64,000 bases of DNA from an uncultured Lachnospiraceae bacterium (GTDB lineage Bacteria > Bacillota > Clostridia > Lachnospirales > Lachnospiraceae). How positions within the stretch are numbered: position 1 is the first letter of the stretch; the number at the start of each line of letters is the position of its first letter. Below, piece by piece: positions 9,426 through 17,513 of the stretch. The notes under the pieces were generated by a model. That model was not told the DNA's origin. It saw only the letters and a program-made list of their open reading frames with translations, and searched no databases. The stretch covers positions 101,640-165,639 of the forward strand of contig CAKRJH010000006.1 in assembly GCA_934351255.1 (NCBI GenBank). The letters are read 5' to 3'. The position numbers were made by a program, and so were the translations under genes.

Positions 9426-9698
9426 ATGCAGGAGATTAATAATACACAATATTTTAAGGTGCAGAAAGAGCAGGAGATCAACATCAAGGATGTGGTTGAG
9501 CAGATTTACAGGGCATTGACGGAAAAAGGATATGATCCTGTCAACCAGATCGTAGGCTATATTATGTCCGGAGATCCGACGTATATTACCAGCCATCTGG
9601 GAGCGAGAAGCCTGATCATGCGCGTGGAGAGAGACGAGATTCTGGAAGTGGTTCTGGAGGATTATCTGGAGCGCCATTTTGGACATAAGCCGAACTAG
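9426..9698 (+). CDS. IreB family regulatory phosphoprotein (UPF0297)
   Basis: Small cytoplasmic protein of 90 residues. In Enterococcus, IreB is a substrate of the Ser/Thr kinase IreK and regulates cephalosporin tolerance; that role is not shown here. The sequence is strongly typical: NTQYFKVQ at the N-terminus, YRALTEKGYDPVNQIVGY in the middle and SGDPTYITSHLGARSLI. It sits 9 bases ahead of ruvX, the conserved Firmicutes arrangement, and is preceded by GGAGG. Confidence 0.95.
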   Translation: MQEINNTQYFKVQKEQEINIKDVVEQIYRALTEKGYDPVNQIVGYIMSGDPTYITSHLGARSLIMRVERDEILEVVLEDYLERHFGHKPN

Positions 9699-9707
9699 GA
9701 GGTTGTT

Positions 9708-10136
9708 ATGAGGATAATGGGCCTGGATTACGGCGACAAGACCGTGGGCGTTGCCGTCAGCGATGCATTGCTGCTCACCGCGCAGCCGGTGGAGACGATC
9801 AAGCGGGAGAGACCCGGTAAACTGCGCCAGACGCTGGCTCGCATCGAAGAACTGATCGCTGAGTATGAGGTGGACACACTGGTTGTGGGCCTTCCCAAGC
9901 GGATGGACAACCAGGAGGGAGAACGCTGTGAACTGAGCCGTGCCTTTGGACAGAAGCTGGAGGAGCGCACCGGTCTGGAGGTGGTCTATCAGGATGAGAG
10001 ACTGACCACCAGAGAGGCAGATGGTGTGCTGGCGCAGGGCGGTGTCCACGAAAAGAACCGGAAGACATATATAGACAAGCTGGCGGCATCCCTGATCTTG
10101 CAGGGATATCTGGACCGCCTGCAGCATGACAGATAA
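9708..10136 (+). CDS. ruvX: Holliday junction resolvase-like protein / pre-16S rRNA nuclease
   Basis: YqgF/RuvX family RNase H-fold nuclease of 142 residues, implicated in 5' maturation of 16S rRNA and proposed as an alternative Holliday junction resolvase. Acidic metal-binding residues are seen in GLDYGDKTVGVAVSD near the N-terminus and in DERLTTREAD; the PKRMDNQEGERC motif is present. It lies in the conserved order IreB-ruvX-DUF1292 with short gaps (9 and 15 bases), so it is very likely part of one operon. Confidence 0.95.
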   Translation: MRIMGLDYGDKTVGVAVSDALLLTAQPVETIKRERPGKLRQTLARIEELIAEYEVDTLVVGLPKRMDNQEGERCELSRAFGQKLEERTGLEVVYQDERLTTREADGVLAQGGVHEKNRKTYIDKLAASLILQGYLDRLQHDR

Positions 10137-10151
10137 GAGAGGAACAGGATT

Positions 10152-10412
10152 ATGGCAGATCAGAGTATTTCCTTCATCACGGATGATGGTTCCGAAGTGA
10201 CATTTTATGTGGTGGAACAGACCATGATCGCCGGCGTGAACTATCTGCTGGTGGCCGATGAGCAGGAGGAAGAATCTGAGGCATACATCATGAAAGAAGT
10301 GATGGACCGGGACGACCAGGTGGTCTATGAACTGGTGGAAGATGATCATGAATTATCAGCGATTACCAAAGTATTTGCGGAATTGTTAGATGATATTGAT
10401 ATAGAATATTAG
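10152..10412 (+). CDS. DUF1292 family protein
   Basis: Small acidic protein of 86 residues. Function unknown. The pattern SISFITDDGSEVTFYVVEQT, then a Glu-rich hinge (DEQEEESEAYI) and VYELVEDDHELSAITKVFAELLDDIDIEY, is characteristic of DUF1292, which regularly follows ruvX in Firmicutes. It has a good ribosome binding site (AGAGGAACAGG). The 218 bases after it hold no convincing gene. Confidence 0.92.
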   Translation: MADQSISFITDDGSEVTFYVVEQTMIAGVNYLLVADEQEEESEAYIMKEVMDRDDQVVYELVEDDHELSAITKVFAELLDDIDIEY

Positions 10413-10630
10413 ACAGATGTCTGCCGATGACAGATGTGTCTGCAGAGAGTGCGGAGAAGCATTCCTCATTCCTGCAGGGACGGCTGGCAGAACGCAGGGA
10501 TCTGTACCGGAAAATGGGACGTAAAAGGAGATATACATGGGAGAAGTGGCTTATCCGTGGGATGAAGCCTTTCTTTGCATGTTTTGCGTGTGTTTCCGTA
10601 TTTCCGGTGAAACAGAAAGGTAGGTAAATT

Positions 10631-12499
10631 TTGAAGAAAACAGAAAACAAGATAACAGAAGACAAGAACATTAAGGAAGTAAAGGAAACCAAGGAGAAAA
10701 AGACCAGAAGAGCGCCAAGAAAGACGAAAACTGCTTCAGACAGCAAGGGAGCGGACAAGGCAGAGAAGGCGGACAAGACCGAGAAGAAAAAGGTCACCAG
10801 ACCGAGAACCCGCAAGAAAAAAGAGCCGAAGCCGGAAGATTTTATCGGACATGGTCTCAAGATCATCCCATTGGGTGGTCTGGAGCAGATCGGTATGAAC
10901 ATCACTGCCTTTGAGTATGAGGACAGCATTGTCGTAGTAGACTGCGGTATCTCATTCCCGGAGGATGACATGCTGGGAATCGACCTGGTCATTCCGGATG
11001 TGACATATCTCAAGGACAATATCGACAAAGTAAAGGGATTTGTGATCACCCACGGACATGAGGATCATATCGGTGCACTGCCGTATGTGCTTCAGGATGT
11101 CAATGCACCGGTGTATGCGACGCAGCTGACCATGGGATTGATCGAGAACAAATTAAAAGAGCATATTCTTCCAAAACCGATCAAGAAAAAGGTCGTCAAG
11201 TATGGACAGTCCATCAATCTCGGATGCTTCCGGATCGAGTTTATCCGCACGAATCACAGCATTTCCGATGCGGCGGCTCTGGCCATCTTCACTCCGGCCG
11301 GCACGATCGTCCACACCGGAGACTTCAAGGTGGATTACACACCGGTCAAGGGAGAGCCGATCGACCTGCAGCGTTTTGCGGAACTCGGCAAAAAGGGCGT
11401 GCTGGCGTTGATGGCGGACAGTACCAATGTCATGAAGAGTGGATATACGATGTCAGAGCGCTCCGTAGGAAAGAGCTTCGATGATATTTTTGCAGCCAAT
11501 GAAAAACACCGTATCATTGTGGCAACCTTTGCCTCCAACGTAGACCGTGTACAGCAGATCGTCAATTCTGCGGTCAAGTACGGACGAAAAGTGGTCGTAG
11601 AGGGACGCAGCATGGTCAATGTGATCGGTACGGCGTCCGAACTGGGATATCTGGATGTACCGGACAATACCATGATCGATCTGGAACAGATGAAGAATTA
11701 TGCGCCGGAGAAACTGGTGCTGATCACCACCGGAAGCCAGGGCGAGTCGATGGCCGCACTGTCCCGTATGGCAGCCAACATCCACCGCAAGGTGTCCATC
11801 GAGCCGGGGGATACGATCATCTTCAGTTCCCGTCCGATCCCGGGCAATGAAAAATCTGTCGCCAAGGTCATCAATGAGCTTTCTGCCAAGGGAGCCAATG
11901 TCATTGAGCAGAATACCCACGTGTCCGGCCATGCCAGCCGTGAGGAACTCAAGCTGATCTATGCGCTGACCAAGCCAAAGTATGCGATCCCGGTACACGG
12001 TGAGTACCGTCATCTGAAGACACATGCCGAACTGGCACAACTGATGGGTGTTCCAAAGGAGAACACGGTGGTACTCAAATCCGGAGATGTCCTGGAGATT
12101 GATGAGAATCATGCATTGGTGGTTGACCAGGTGCAGGCACAGGGTATTATGGTAGACGGCCTGGGCGTGGGTGATGTCGGAAACATTGTCCTCAGAGATC
12201 GTCAGTATCTGTCCGAGAACGGGCTGATCATCATTGTGCTGACGCTGGAGAAATACACCAACCAGCTTCTGGCAGGACCGGATATCGTCTCGCGTGGATT
12301 TGTCTATGTGCGGGAGTCTGAATACCTTATGGATGAGGCGCGCAGCATCGTGCTCTCCGCGGTAGAGCGGTGTCTGGACAACCAGGTGACAGACTGGTCC
12401 AAGATCAAGACCCTGATCAAGGATTCTCTGAGCGAATATCTGTGGAAGAAGATGCGCAGAAATCCAATGATCCTTCCGGTGATCATGGAGGTCGAGTAA
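10631..12499 (+). CDS. rnj: Ribonuclease J
   Basis: Metallo-beta-lactamase/beta-CASP ribonuclease with 5'-3' exonuclease and endonuclease activity in mRNA decay and rRNA maturation. It is 622 residues, longer than the usual 555 or so, because of an N-terminal extension of about 70 residues that is almost all Lys, Glu, Thr, Arg and Ala, probably disordered and RNA-interacting. The catalytic HxHxDH motif is in VITHGHEDHIGA; SGHASREELKL in the beta-CASP domain is also present. The start is TTG at 10631 with AAGGTAGG just upstream; no ATG occurs before the conserved core, so the TTG and extension are likely real. Confidence 0.95.
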   Translation: MKKTENKITEDKNIKEVKETKEKKTRRAPRKTKTASDSKGADKAEKADKTEKKKVTRPRTRKKKEPKPEDFIGHGLKIIPLGGLEQIGMNITAFEYEDSIVVVDCGISFPEDDMLGIDLVIPDVTYLKDNIDKVKGFVITHGHEDHIGALPYVLQDVNAPVYATQLTMGLIENKLKEHILPKPIKKKVVKYGQSINLGCFRIEFIRTNHSISDAAALAIFTPAGTIVHTGDFKVDYTPVKGEPIDLQRFAELGKKGVLALMADSTNVMKSGYTMSERSVGKSFDDIFAANEKHRIIVATFASNVDRVQQIVNSAVKYGRKVVVEGRSMVNVIGTASELGYLDVPDNTMIDLEQMKNYAPEKLVLITTGSQGESMAALSRMAANIHRKVSIEPGDTIIFSSRPIPGNEKSVAKVINELSAKGANVIEQNTHVSGHASREELKLIYALTKPKYAIPVHGEYRHLKTHAELAQLMGVPKENTVVLKSGDVLEIDENHALVVDQVQAQGIMVDGLGVGDVGNIVLRDRQYLSENGLIIIVLTLEKYTNQLLAGPDIVSRGFVYVRESEYLMDEARSIVLSAVERCLDNQVTDWSKIKTLIKDSLSEYLWKKMRRNPMILPVIMEVE

Positions 12500-12539
12500 C
12501 TCTGTTTGAACGCAAATCGATGGAAGGCGGGGAGAAAAC

Positions 12540-12884
12540 ATGACAAATGAAACGAAAGTATATGTTTCGCAATTGATCGAGGCGATCAAGCGCAGTCCGG
12601 AATACGGACAGTACCGCAATCTGCTCAGCACTGTGAAACTGCAGCCGGAGCTGTATGACCGGATCGGTCAGTACCGAAGACGCAGTCTGCAGGTGCAGAC
12701 CGGACATGGCTACAATGTGGCAGAGAGCATGGCAGGGCTCAATGCAGAATTTCAGGATCTGCAGGACAATCGTCTGGCCAATGAATTTATGGCTGCTGAG
12801 CATCAGTATGTGCGTATGATCCAGCAGGTGCAGGACAGCTTTTTGGAACAGGTGGAGATCGATGTCAGCTTCCTGGAGGGCTGA
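12540..12884 (+). CDS. YlbF family protein
   Basis: Helical cytoplasmic protein of 114 residues. YlbF and its relatives form a complex in Bacillus that works with RNase Y in mRNA maturation, competence and sporulation. Family-like features are the N-terminal LIEAIKRSPEYGQYRNLLS and FQDLQDNRLANEFMAAEHQYVRMIQQVQD. Placement 40 bases after RNase J agrees with a role in RNA turnover. The start at 12540 follows GGCGGGGAG. Function is inferred from the family. Confidence 0.88.
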   Translation: MTNETKVYVSQLIEAIKRSPEYGQYRNLLSTVKLQPELYDRIGQYRRRSLQVQTGHGYNVAESMAGLNAEFQDLQDNRLANEFMAAEHQYVRMIQQVQDSFLEQVEIDVSFLEG

Positions 12885-12894
12885 GGATGAGAGA

Positions 12895-13074
12895 ATGGTG
12901 ATTATCATGTGGAAACGATTTATTTTGCGGATGATCAATATTACGGTAATGCTTCTGGTCTACATTACATTATTTGTCGGAATTGTGTGGGGCTGCCGTT
13001 ACAGTTACCGGTATGCATATGATTATTTTTCACACCGTACCACCGGGGTGGCACAGATTCAGAAAGGCAACTGA
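12895..13074 (+). CDS. Single-pass membrane peptide in the usual mltG position
   Basis: A 59-residue protein with one hydrophobic segment (about residues 13-31) followed by CRYSYRYAYDYFSHR and a short polar tail. In related Clostridia an endolytic transglycosylase gene (mltG) commonly lies between ylbF and the O-methyltransferase gene, and MltG proteins begin with a similar membrane segment followed by a Tyr-rich YDYG-like stretch. This gene therefore looks like an mltG reduced to its membrane anchor (inference). The ATG at 12895 has GAGGA 8 bases upstream; another in-frame ATG is at 12907. It starts 11 bases after ylbF and ends 5 bases before the methyltransferase. Confidence 0.65.
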   Translation: MVIIMWKRFILRMINITVMLLVYITLFVGIVWGCRYSYRYAYDYFSHRTTGVAQIQKGN

Positions 13075-13079
13075 CAGTT

Positions 13080-13742
13080 ATGATATTGGACGAACGATTA
13101 TCGGTATTTATCGACAGCATGCAGTGGCAGATACCGGAACACATAAAGAGCCTGGAGCGTGAAGCTCTGGAACAGGAGGTGCCGATCATACGGCGCTCGA
13201 TGCAGAGTCTGCTGGGATTCGTACTTTCCTGCAGACGGCCGCAGAGGATCCTGGAGATCGGCACAGCCGTCGGGTTTTCCAGCATCCTGATGAGTGAATA
13301 TGCACCGCAGGCTGCGATTACGACAATCGAGAAGGTGCCCGCGCGTATTGTCGATGCGAAGCGGCATTTTGCGGAGTACCACAGGGAAGAGCAGATCACA
13401 TTGCTCGAGGGAGACGCTCTGGAAGTGCTGGCCGGCCTGGTACAGCAGGAGCAGCAGTATGATCTGATCTTTATGGATGCCGCCAAGGGACAGTATCTGA
13501 ATTTTCTGCCTGATCTGCTGTGCCTGCTCGCACCGGACGGTATGCTGGTGACGGACAATGTCCTGCAGGATGGCGATGTGATCCAGTCACGGTTTGCAGT
13601 GACCAGAAGGGATCGGACTATTCACGGACGCATGAGGGAGTATCTGTACACACTGACCCATCACAAACAGCTTCAGACAGTGATCCTGCCGGTTGGAGAT
13701 GGGGCGGCGCTGTCGATCAGAACAGACAAAAAAGAAGGATGA
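13080..13742 (+). CDS. SAM-dependent O-methyltransferase (YrrM-like)
   Basis: Class I methyltransferase of the O-methyltransferase family 3, 220 residues. The SAM-binding glycine-rich motif I is LEIGTAVGFSSILMSE, and the metal/substrate region LIFMDAAKGQY plus VTDNVLQDGDV are typical. In Firmicutes this gene precedes the U32 peptidase genes; the B. subtilis homologue YrrM (TrmR) methylates 5-hydroxyuridine at tRNA position 34 to 5-methoxyuridine, with the U32 neighbours making the hydroxyuridine. That partnership fits here because a U32 gene starts 5 bases downstream. tRNA methylation is therefore the preferred role. Confidence 0.9.
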   Translation: MILDERLSVFIDSMQWQIPEHIKSLEREALEQEVPIIRRSMQSLLGFVLSCRRPQRILEIGTAVGFSSILMSEYAPQAAITTIEKVPARIVDAKRHFAEYHREEQITLLEGDALEVLAGLVQQEQQYDLIFMDAAKGQYLNFLPDLLCLLAPDGMLVTDNVLQDGDVIQSRFAVTRRDRTIHGRMREYLYTLTHHKQLQTVILPVGDGAALSIRTDKKEG

Positions 13743-13747
13743 GAACT

Positions 13748-14995
13748 ATGTTAGCAAATGGTAAACCGGAATTACTGATCCCGGCCAGCAGCCTGGAGGT
13801 TTTAAAGGTAGCGGTGGCATATGGAGCGGACGCGGTATATATCGGAGGAGATATGTACGGACTGCGTGCCAGAGCCAAGAATTTTTCCAAAGAGGATATG
13901 GCGGAGGGCATCCGTTATGCCCATGCTCATGGCAAGAGAGTCCATGTCACCGCCAATATCACGGCACATAACCGTGATCTGGAGGGGATCCGCGGCTATC
14001 TGGAGGAACTGAAGCAGATGAAGCCGGATGCGCTGATCATTTCGGATCCCGGTGTATTTATGATGGCAAGGGAGATCTGTCCGGAGATTGAGATCCATGT
14101 CAGCACACAGGCCAACAACACAAACTACGCGACTTACCGGTTCTGGCAGCAGATGGGAGCAAAGCGCGTGGTGTCAGCCAGAGAACTGTCGATCCGGGAG
14201 ATTGAGGAAATCCGTCAGAACATTCCGGATGATCTGGAGATTGAGACATTCATTCACGGGGCAATGTGCATTTCCTATTCGGGACGCTGTCTGCTCAGCA
14301 ATTATTTTACCGGGCGCGATGCCAATCTGGGAGCGTGCACCCATCCGTGCCGCTGGAAATATTATATTACCGAGGAGAGCAGGCCGGGAGAGTATCTTCC
14401 GATCGAGGAAAATGAGCGCGGCACTTATATCTTCAACTCCAAGGATCTGTGCATGATCGAGCATATTCCGGATCTGGTGAAGGCAGGCATTGACAGCTAC
14501 AAGATCGAGGGACGCATGAAGACGGCCCTGTATGTGGCGGATGTGGCCAGGACCTACCGGCAGGCGATCGATGATTATTTTGAGTCACCGGAACTGTATG
14601 AGTCGAAAAAGGGCTACTACATGGATGAGATCTCCAAGTGCACCTATCGTCAGTATACGACCGGATTTTTCTACGGAAAGACGACACATGAGTCACAGAT
14701 CTATGACAATAACACGTATGTCCGCAAATATGTCTACCTGGGCATTGTACGGGATGTGACACCGGATGGATATGCGGTGATGGAACAGAGAAACAAATTC
14801 TGCGTGGGAGACCGGGTGGAAGTGATGAAGCCGGACGGACGCGATGTCGTGGCCACGGTGGAAGCGATGCGCGATGAGCAGGGACAGCTGATGACGAGCT
14901 GCCCGCATCCGCAGCAGTATATGGAAGTAAAGTTCAGCGAAGTACCGGACAAGATGAATCTGATCCGTGTCAAGGAAGCCACACCTCAGCAGTGA
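13748..14995 (+). CDS. U32 family peptidase-like tRNA hydroxylation protein
   Basis: 415 residues, start at 13748 with AAGGA 8 bases upstream and the family N-terminus KPELLIPASSLEVLKVAVAYGADAVYIGG. Contains the U32 signature region ETFIHGAMCISYSGRCLLSNY and cysteines in GACTHPCRWKY that could hold a cluster. Members named TrhP (YrrN/YrrO in Bacillus) make 5-hydroxyuridine at tRNA wobble position 34 using prephenate; others were annotated as collagenases without firm support. Direct coupling to the upstream methyltransferase argues for the tRNA role. Confidence 0.92.
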   Translation: MLANGKPELLIPASSLEVLKVAVAYGADAVYIGGDMYGLRARAKNFSKEDMAEGIRYAHAHGKRVHVTANITAHNRDLEGIRGYLEELKQMKPDALIISDPGVFMMAREICPEIEIHVSTQANNTNYATYRFWQQMGAKRVVSARELSIREIEEIRQNIPDDLEIETFIHGAMCISYSGRCLLSNYFTGRDANLGACTHPCRWKYYITEESRPGEYLPIEENERGTYIFNSKDLCMIEHIPDLVKAGIDSYKIEGRMKTALYVADVARTYRQAIDDYFESPELYESKKGYYMDEISKCTYRQYTTGFFYGKTTHESQIYDNNTYVRKYVYLGIVRDVTPDGYAVMEQRNKFCVGDRVEVMKPDGRDVVATVEAMRDEQGQLMTSCPHPQQYMEVKFSEVPDKMNLIRVKEATPQQ

Positions 14996-15008
14996 GGAAG
15001 GGGAAAGG

Positions 15009-15989
15009 ATGCAAAAGATGGAGAAGAATGTTAGATTGCGTATTTTGTTGGTGATGCAGCTTCTGATGGAGCACACTGACGAGGAACATTGTGTGAGCAT
15101 GCAGGATATCCTGCAGTGGCTGACCGATCACGGGGTAGCAGGTGAGAGAAAAAGTATCTATGAGGATATCAAGGCATTGCAGGAATATGGGCTGGATGTG
15201 GAATATGACAAGGAGCTCAAGGGATACCGTGTGATCGACCGTCAGATGGAGCTGCCGGAGCTGAAAATGCTTGTCGATGCCGTGCAGACATCCAAGTTCA
15301 TTACCCGCAAGAAGACCGAGCAGCTGATCCGGCAGCTTATGGAGTATGCGAGTGTGCATGAGAGACAGACGCTGCGCAGACAGATCTATACCGAGAAACC
15401 AAAGTCCGTGACGGCCAATGGCTACTACAGTCTGGATGCGATTCATCTGGCGATTGCCAGAAACTGTCAGATCTCATTTTGCTATTATGCGTGGAATCTG
15501 AAAAAGAAGCTGGAGGAAAAACATCCGGGACAGCGATATGTGCTCAGCCCATGGCTTCTGGTCTGGGAAGATGAAAACTACTATCTGGTAGCATGGGATG
15601 AGGAACTTCACCAGTTCAAGCATTTCCGTGTGGATAAGATCAGCGATGTGGAGCTGCTGGAGGAAGAACGCGAGGGAAAAGAGGCGTTTGAACAACTCGA
15701 TGCAGCACATTACAGTACCAGTCATTTCGGGATGTACGGGGGCACGATTCAGCGCGTCAATGTGCGGTTTGCCAATCATCTGGTCGGTGTCGTACTGGAT
15801 CGTTTCGGCAGCCAGGTTACGATCTTTCCGGAGGAGGACGGCTACTTCAGTGTGAATCTGGAGGTGGCAGTCACTCCGCAGTTCTTTGGCTGGATCTTCG
15901 CATTGGGACAGGATGTCCGGATCATGACGCCGGAGGTGGCAGAGCAGATGAAAGAATGGTGTGAGAAGGCAGCAGCGCTGTATTCATAG
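15009..15989 (+). CDS. HTH-WYL transcriptional regulator
   Basis: 326 residues. An N-terminal winged HTH (VRLRILLVMQLLME, with SMQDILQWLTDHGVAGERKSIYEDIKAL as its core) is followed by a WYL domain (SPWLLVWEDENYYLVAWDEE, ligand-binding arginine region FRVDKISD) and a C-terminal WCX-type extension. Such proteins sense ligands such as nucleotides, ssDNA or metabolites; the ligand here is unknown. The start is ATG 15009 or 15018, both with purine-rich sequence upstream. It lies 13 bases after the U32 gene and just before the fucosidase gene, which it might regulate (inference). Confidence 0.9.
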   Translation: MQKMEKNVRLRILLVMQLLMEHTDEEHCVSMQDILQWLTDHGVAGERKSIYEDIKALQEYGLDVEYDKELKGYRVIDRQMELPELKMLVDAVQTSKFITRKKTEQLIRQLMEYASVHERQTLRRQIYTEKPKSVTANGYYSLDAIHLAIARNCQISFCYYAWNLKKKLEEKHPGQRYVLSPWLLVWEDENYYLVAWDEELHQFKHFRVDKISDVELLEEEREGKEAFEQLDAAHYSTSHFGMYGGTIQRVNVRFANHLVGVVLDRFGSQVTIFPEEDGYFSVNLEVAVTPQFFGWIFALGQDVRIMTPEVAEQMKEWCEKAAALYS

Positions 15990-16034
15990 ACCAATGTAAA
16001 AGAAATTCTGAGACATAAAAAGGAGAATGTGCGT

Positions 16035-17492
16035 ATGACAGTTCAGGAAAAGTACATCAAAATCGCCGATGAGGTGATCGATCAGGGGCCTTACAAACCG
16101 GATTGGATCTCTCTGTCGGACTTTGAGACGCCGAAGTGGCTCAAAAACGGCAAGTTCGGCATCTTTATTCACTGGGGATTGTTCAGTGTGCCGGCATTTA
16201 ACAATGAATGGTATTCCCGCAACATGTACATTCAGGACATGGAGGAGTGGGAGCATCACCGCAACACATTCGGGCCACACACAGAGTTTGGATACAAGGA
16301 TTTTATTCCGATGTTTACTGCTCCGAAGTTCGATGCAAAAGAATGGGTCAGACTGTTTAAGGAGGCAGGCGCGCAGTATATTGTTCCTGTGGCAGAGCAT
16401 CACGACGGATTTCAGATGTATGACACGGAGATCAGTAGCTGGAACAGTGTGGAGATGGGGCCAAAGCGGGATATCCTCGGAGAGATGAAACAGGCGGTCG
16501 AGGAGGAGGGACTGACCTTCTGCGAGTCGAACCACCGTGTGGAGCATGCCTTTTTCATGGGACATGGAAAAGAGTTTGACAGTGATATCAAGGATCCGAT
16601 GAAACTGGGCGATTTCTACTGGCCGGCTATGCCGGAACCGGACAATCAGGATCTGTACAGCCCGGCACCACCGGCGGAGTTCCTGGAGGACTGGCTGGCA
16701 CGCAACATTGAGCTGGTGGAGAAATACCATCCGAACATGGTTTATTTTGACTGGTGGATCCAGCATGATTCTGTCAAGCCATATCTGAAGAAATTTGCAG
16801 CATATTATTATAACCGCGGTGTGCAGTGGGGGCAGCAGGTCTGCATTTCCTACAAGCATGACGCGATGATGCTTGGAACCGGTGTGCTCGATATGGAGCG
16901 CGGACATTTTGCACAGGCCAAGCCGTTTGTATGGCAGGCGGATACGTCGATGGCATACAACAGCTGGTGCTATACGGAGCAGAACCGCTTCAAGCCGACC
17001 AAGGAGATCATACAGGATCTGGTGGACATTGTGGCCAAGAACGGCTGTCTGCTGCTCAATGTGGGTCCAAAGGCGGATGGTACGATCTGTCAGGAGGAGC
17101 TGGATATTCTCAAGGGCATCGGCGACTGGATGAAAGTCAACGGAGAGTGCATCTACGGATCCCAGCCATGGCGTGTCCAGGAAGAGGGAAGCACCAAACT
17201 GGTAGAGGGTATGTTCTCCGAGGAAGGCCGCAATGCCTACGGCAACGATGATATCCGTTTTACCTGCAAGTATGACTATCTGTATGTGATCGCCATGAAT
17301 CAGGAGGAAGACGATATCCGCGTCTACAATCTGGGCGAGGACAGCAAGGACTTCCACCCGATCATTCTGGAACTTAAGGCACTGGGATATGATGAGGAGC
17401 CGGCTTATGAGAGAGACGGCGAGAAGATGACGATCCATGCGCCGTTTGTTGACAGGAGTATGCCAGTGGTATACCGCATAAAGATGAAGTAA
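16035..17492 (+). CDS. Alpha-L-fucosidase, GH29
   Basis: Retaining glycoside hydrolase that releases L-fucose from fucosylated glycans or oligosaccharides. It is 485 residues with no signal peptide, so it acts inside the cell on imported oligosaccharides. Typical motifs are KFGIFIHWGLFSVPAF near the N-terminus, AEHHDGFQMYD, and MVYFDWWI, in which D239 corresponds to the catalytic nucleophile. A beta-sandwich C-terminal part follows about residue 390. The ATG at 16035 has AAAGGAG 9 bases upstream; a GTG at 16029 is too close to it. FucI at 46.5 kb could isomerise the product. Confidence 0.93.
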   Translation: MTVQEKYIKIADEVIDQGPYKPDWISLSDFETPKWLKNGKFGIFIHWGLFSVPAFNNEWYSRNMYIQDMEEWEHHRNTFGPHTEFGYKDFIPMFTAPKFDAKEWVRLFKEAGAQYIVPVAEHHDGFQMYDTEISSWNSVEMGPKRDILGEMKQAVEEEGLTFCESNHRVEHAFFMGHGKEFDSDIKDPMKLGDFYWPAMPEPDNQDLYSPAPPAEFLEDWLARNIELVEKYHPNMVYFDWWIQHDSVKPYLKKFAAYYYNRGVQWGQQVCISYKHDAMMLGTGVLDMERGHFAQAKPFVWQADTSMAYNSWCYTEQNRFKPTKEIIQDLVDIVAKNGCLLLNVGPKADGTICQEELDILKGIGDWMKVNGECIYGSQPWRVQEEGSTKLVEGMFSEEGRNAYGNDDIRFTCKYDYLYVIAMNQEEDDIRVYNLGEDSKDFHPIILELKALGYDEEPAYERDGEKMTIHAPFVDRSMPVVYRIKMK

Positions 17493-17513
17493 GAAGATTT
17501 GGAGGATTTTGTG

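Noticed and set aside
10427..10627. 66-codon open frame between DUF1292 and RNase J
   Set aside because: Poor ribosome binding site, no family-like pattern, and composition unlike its neighbours. Other Clostridia may have a Fur gene here, but no match is visible.
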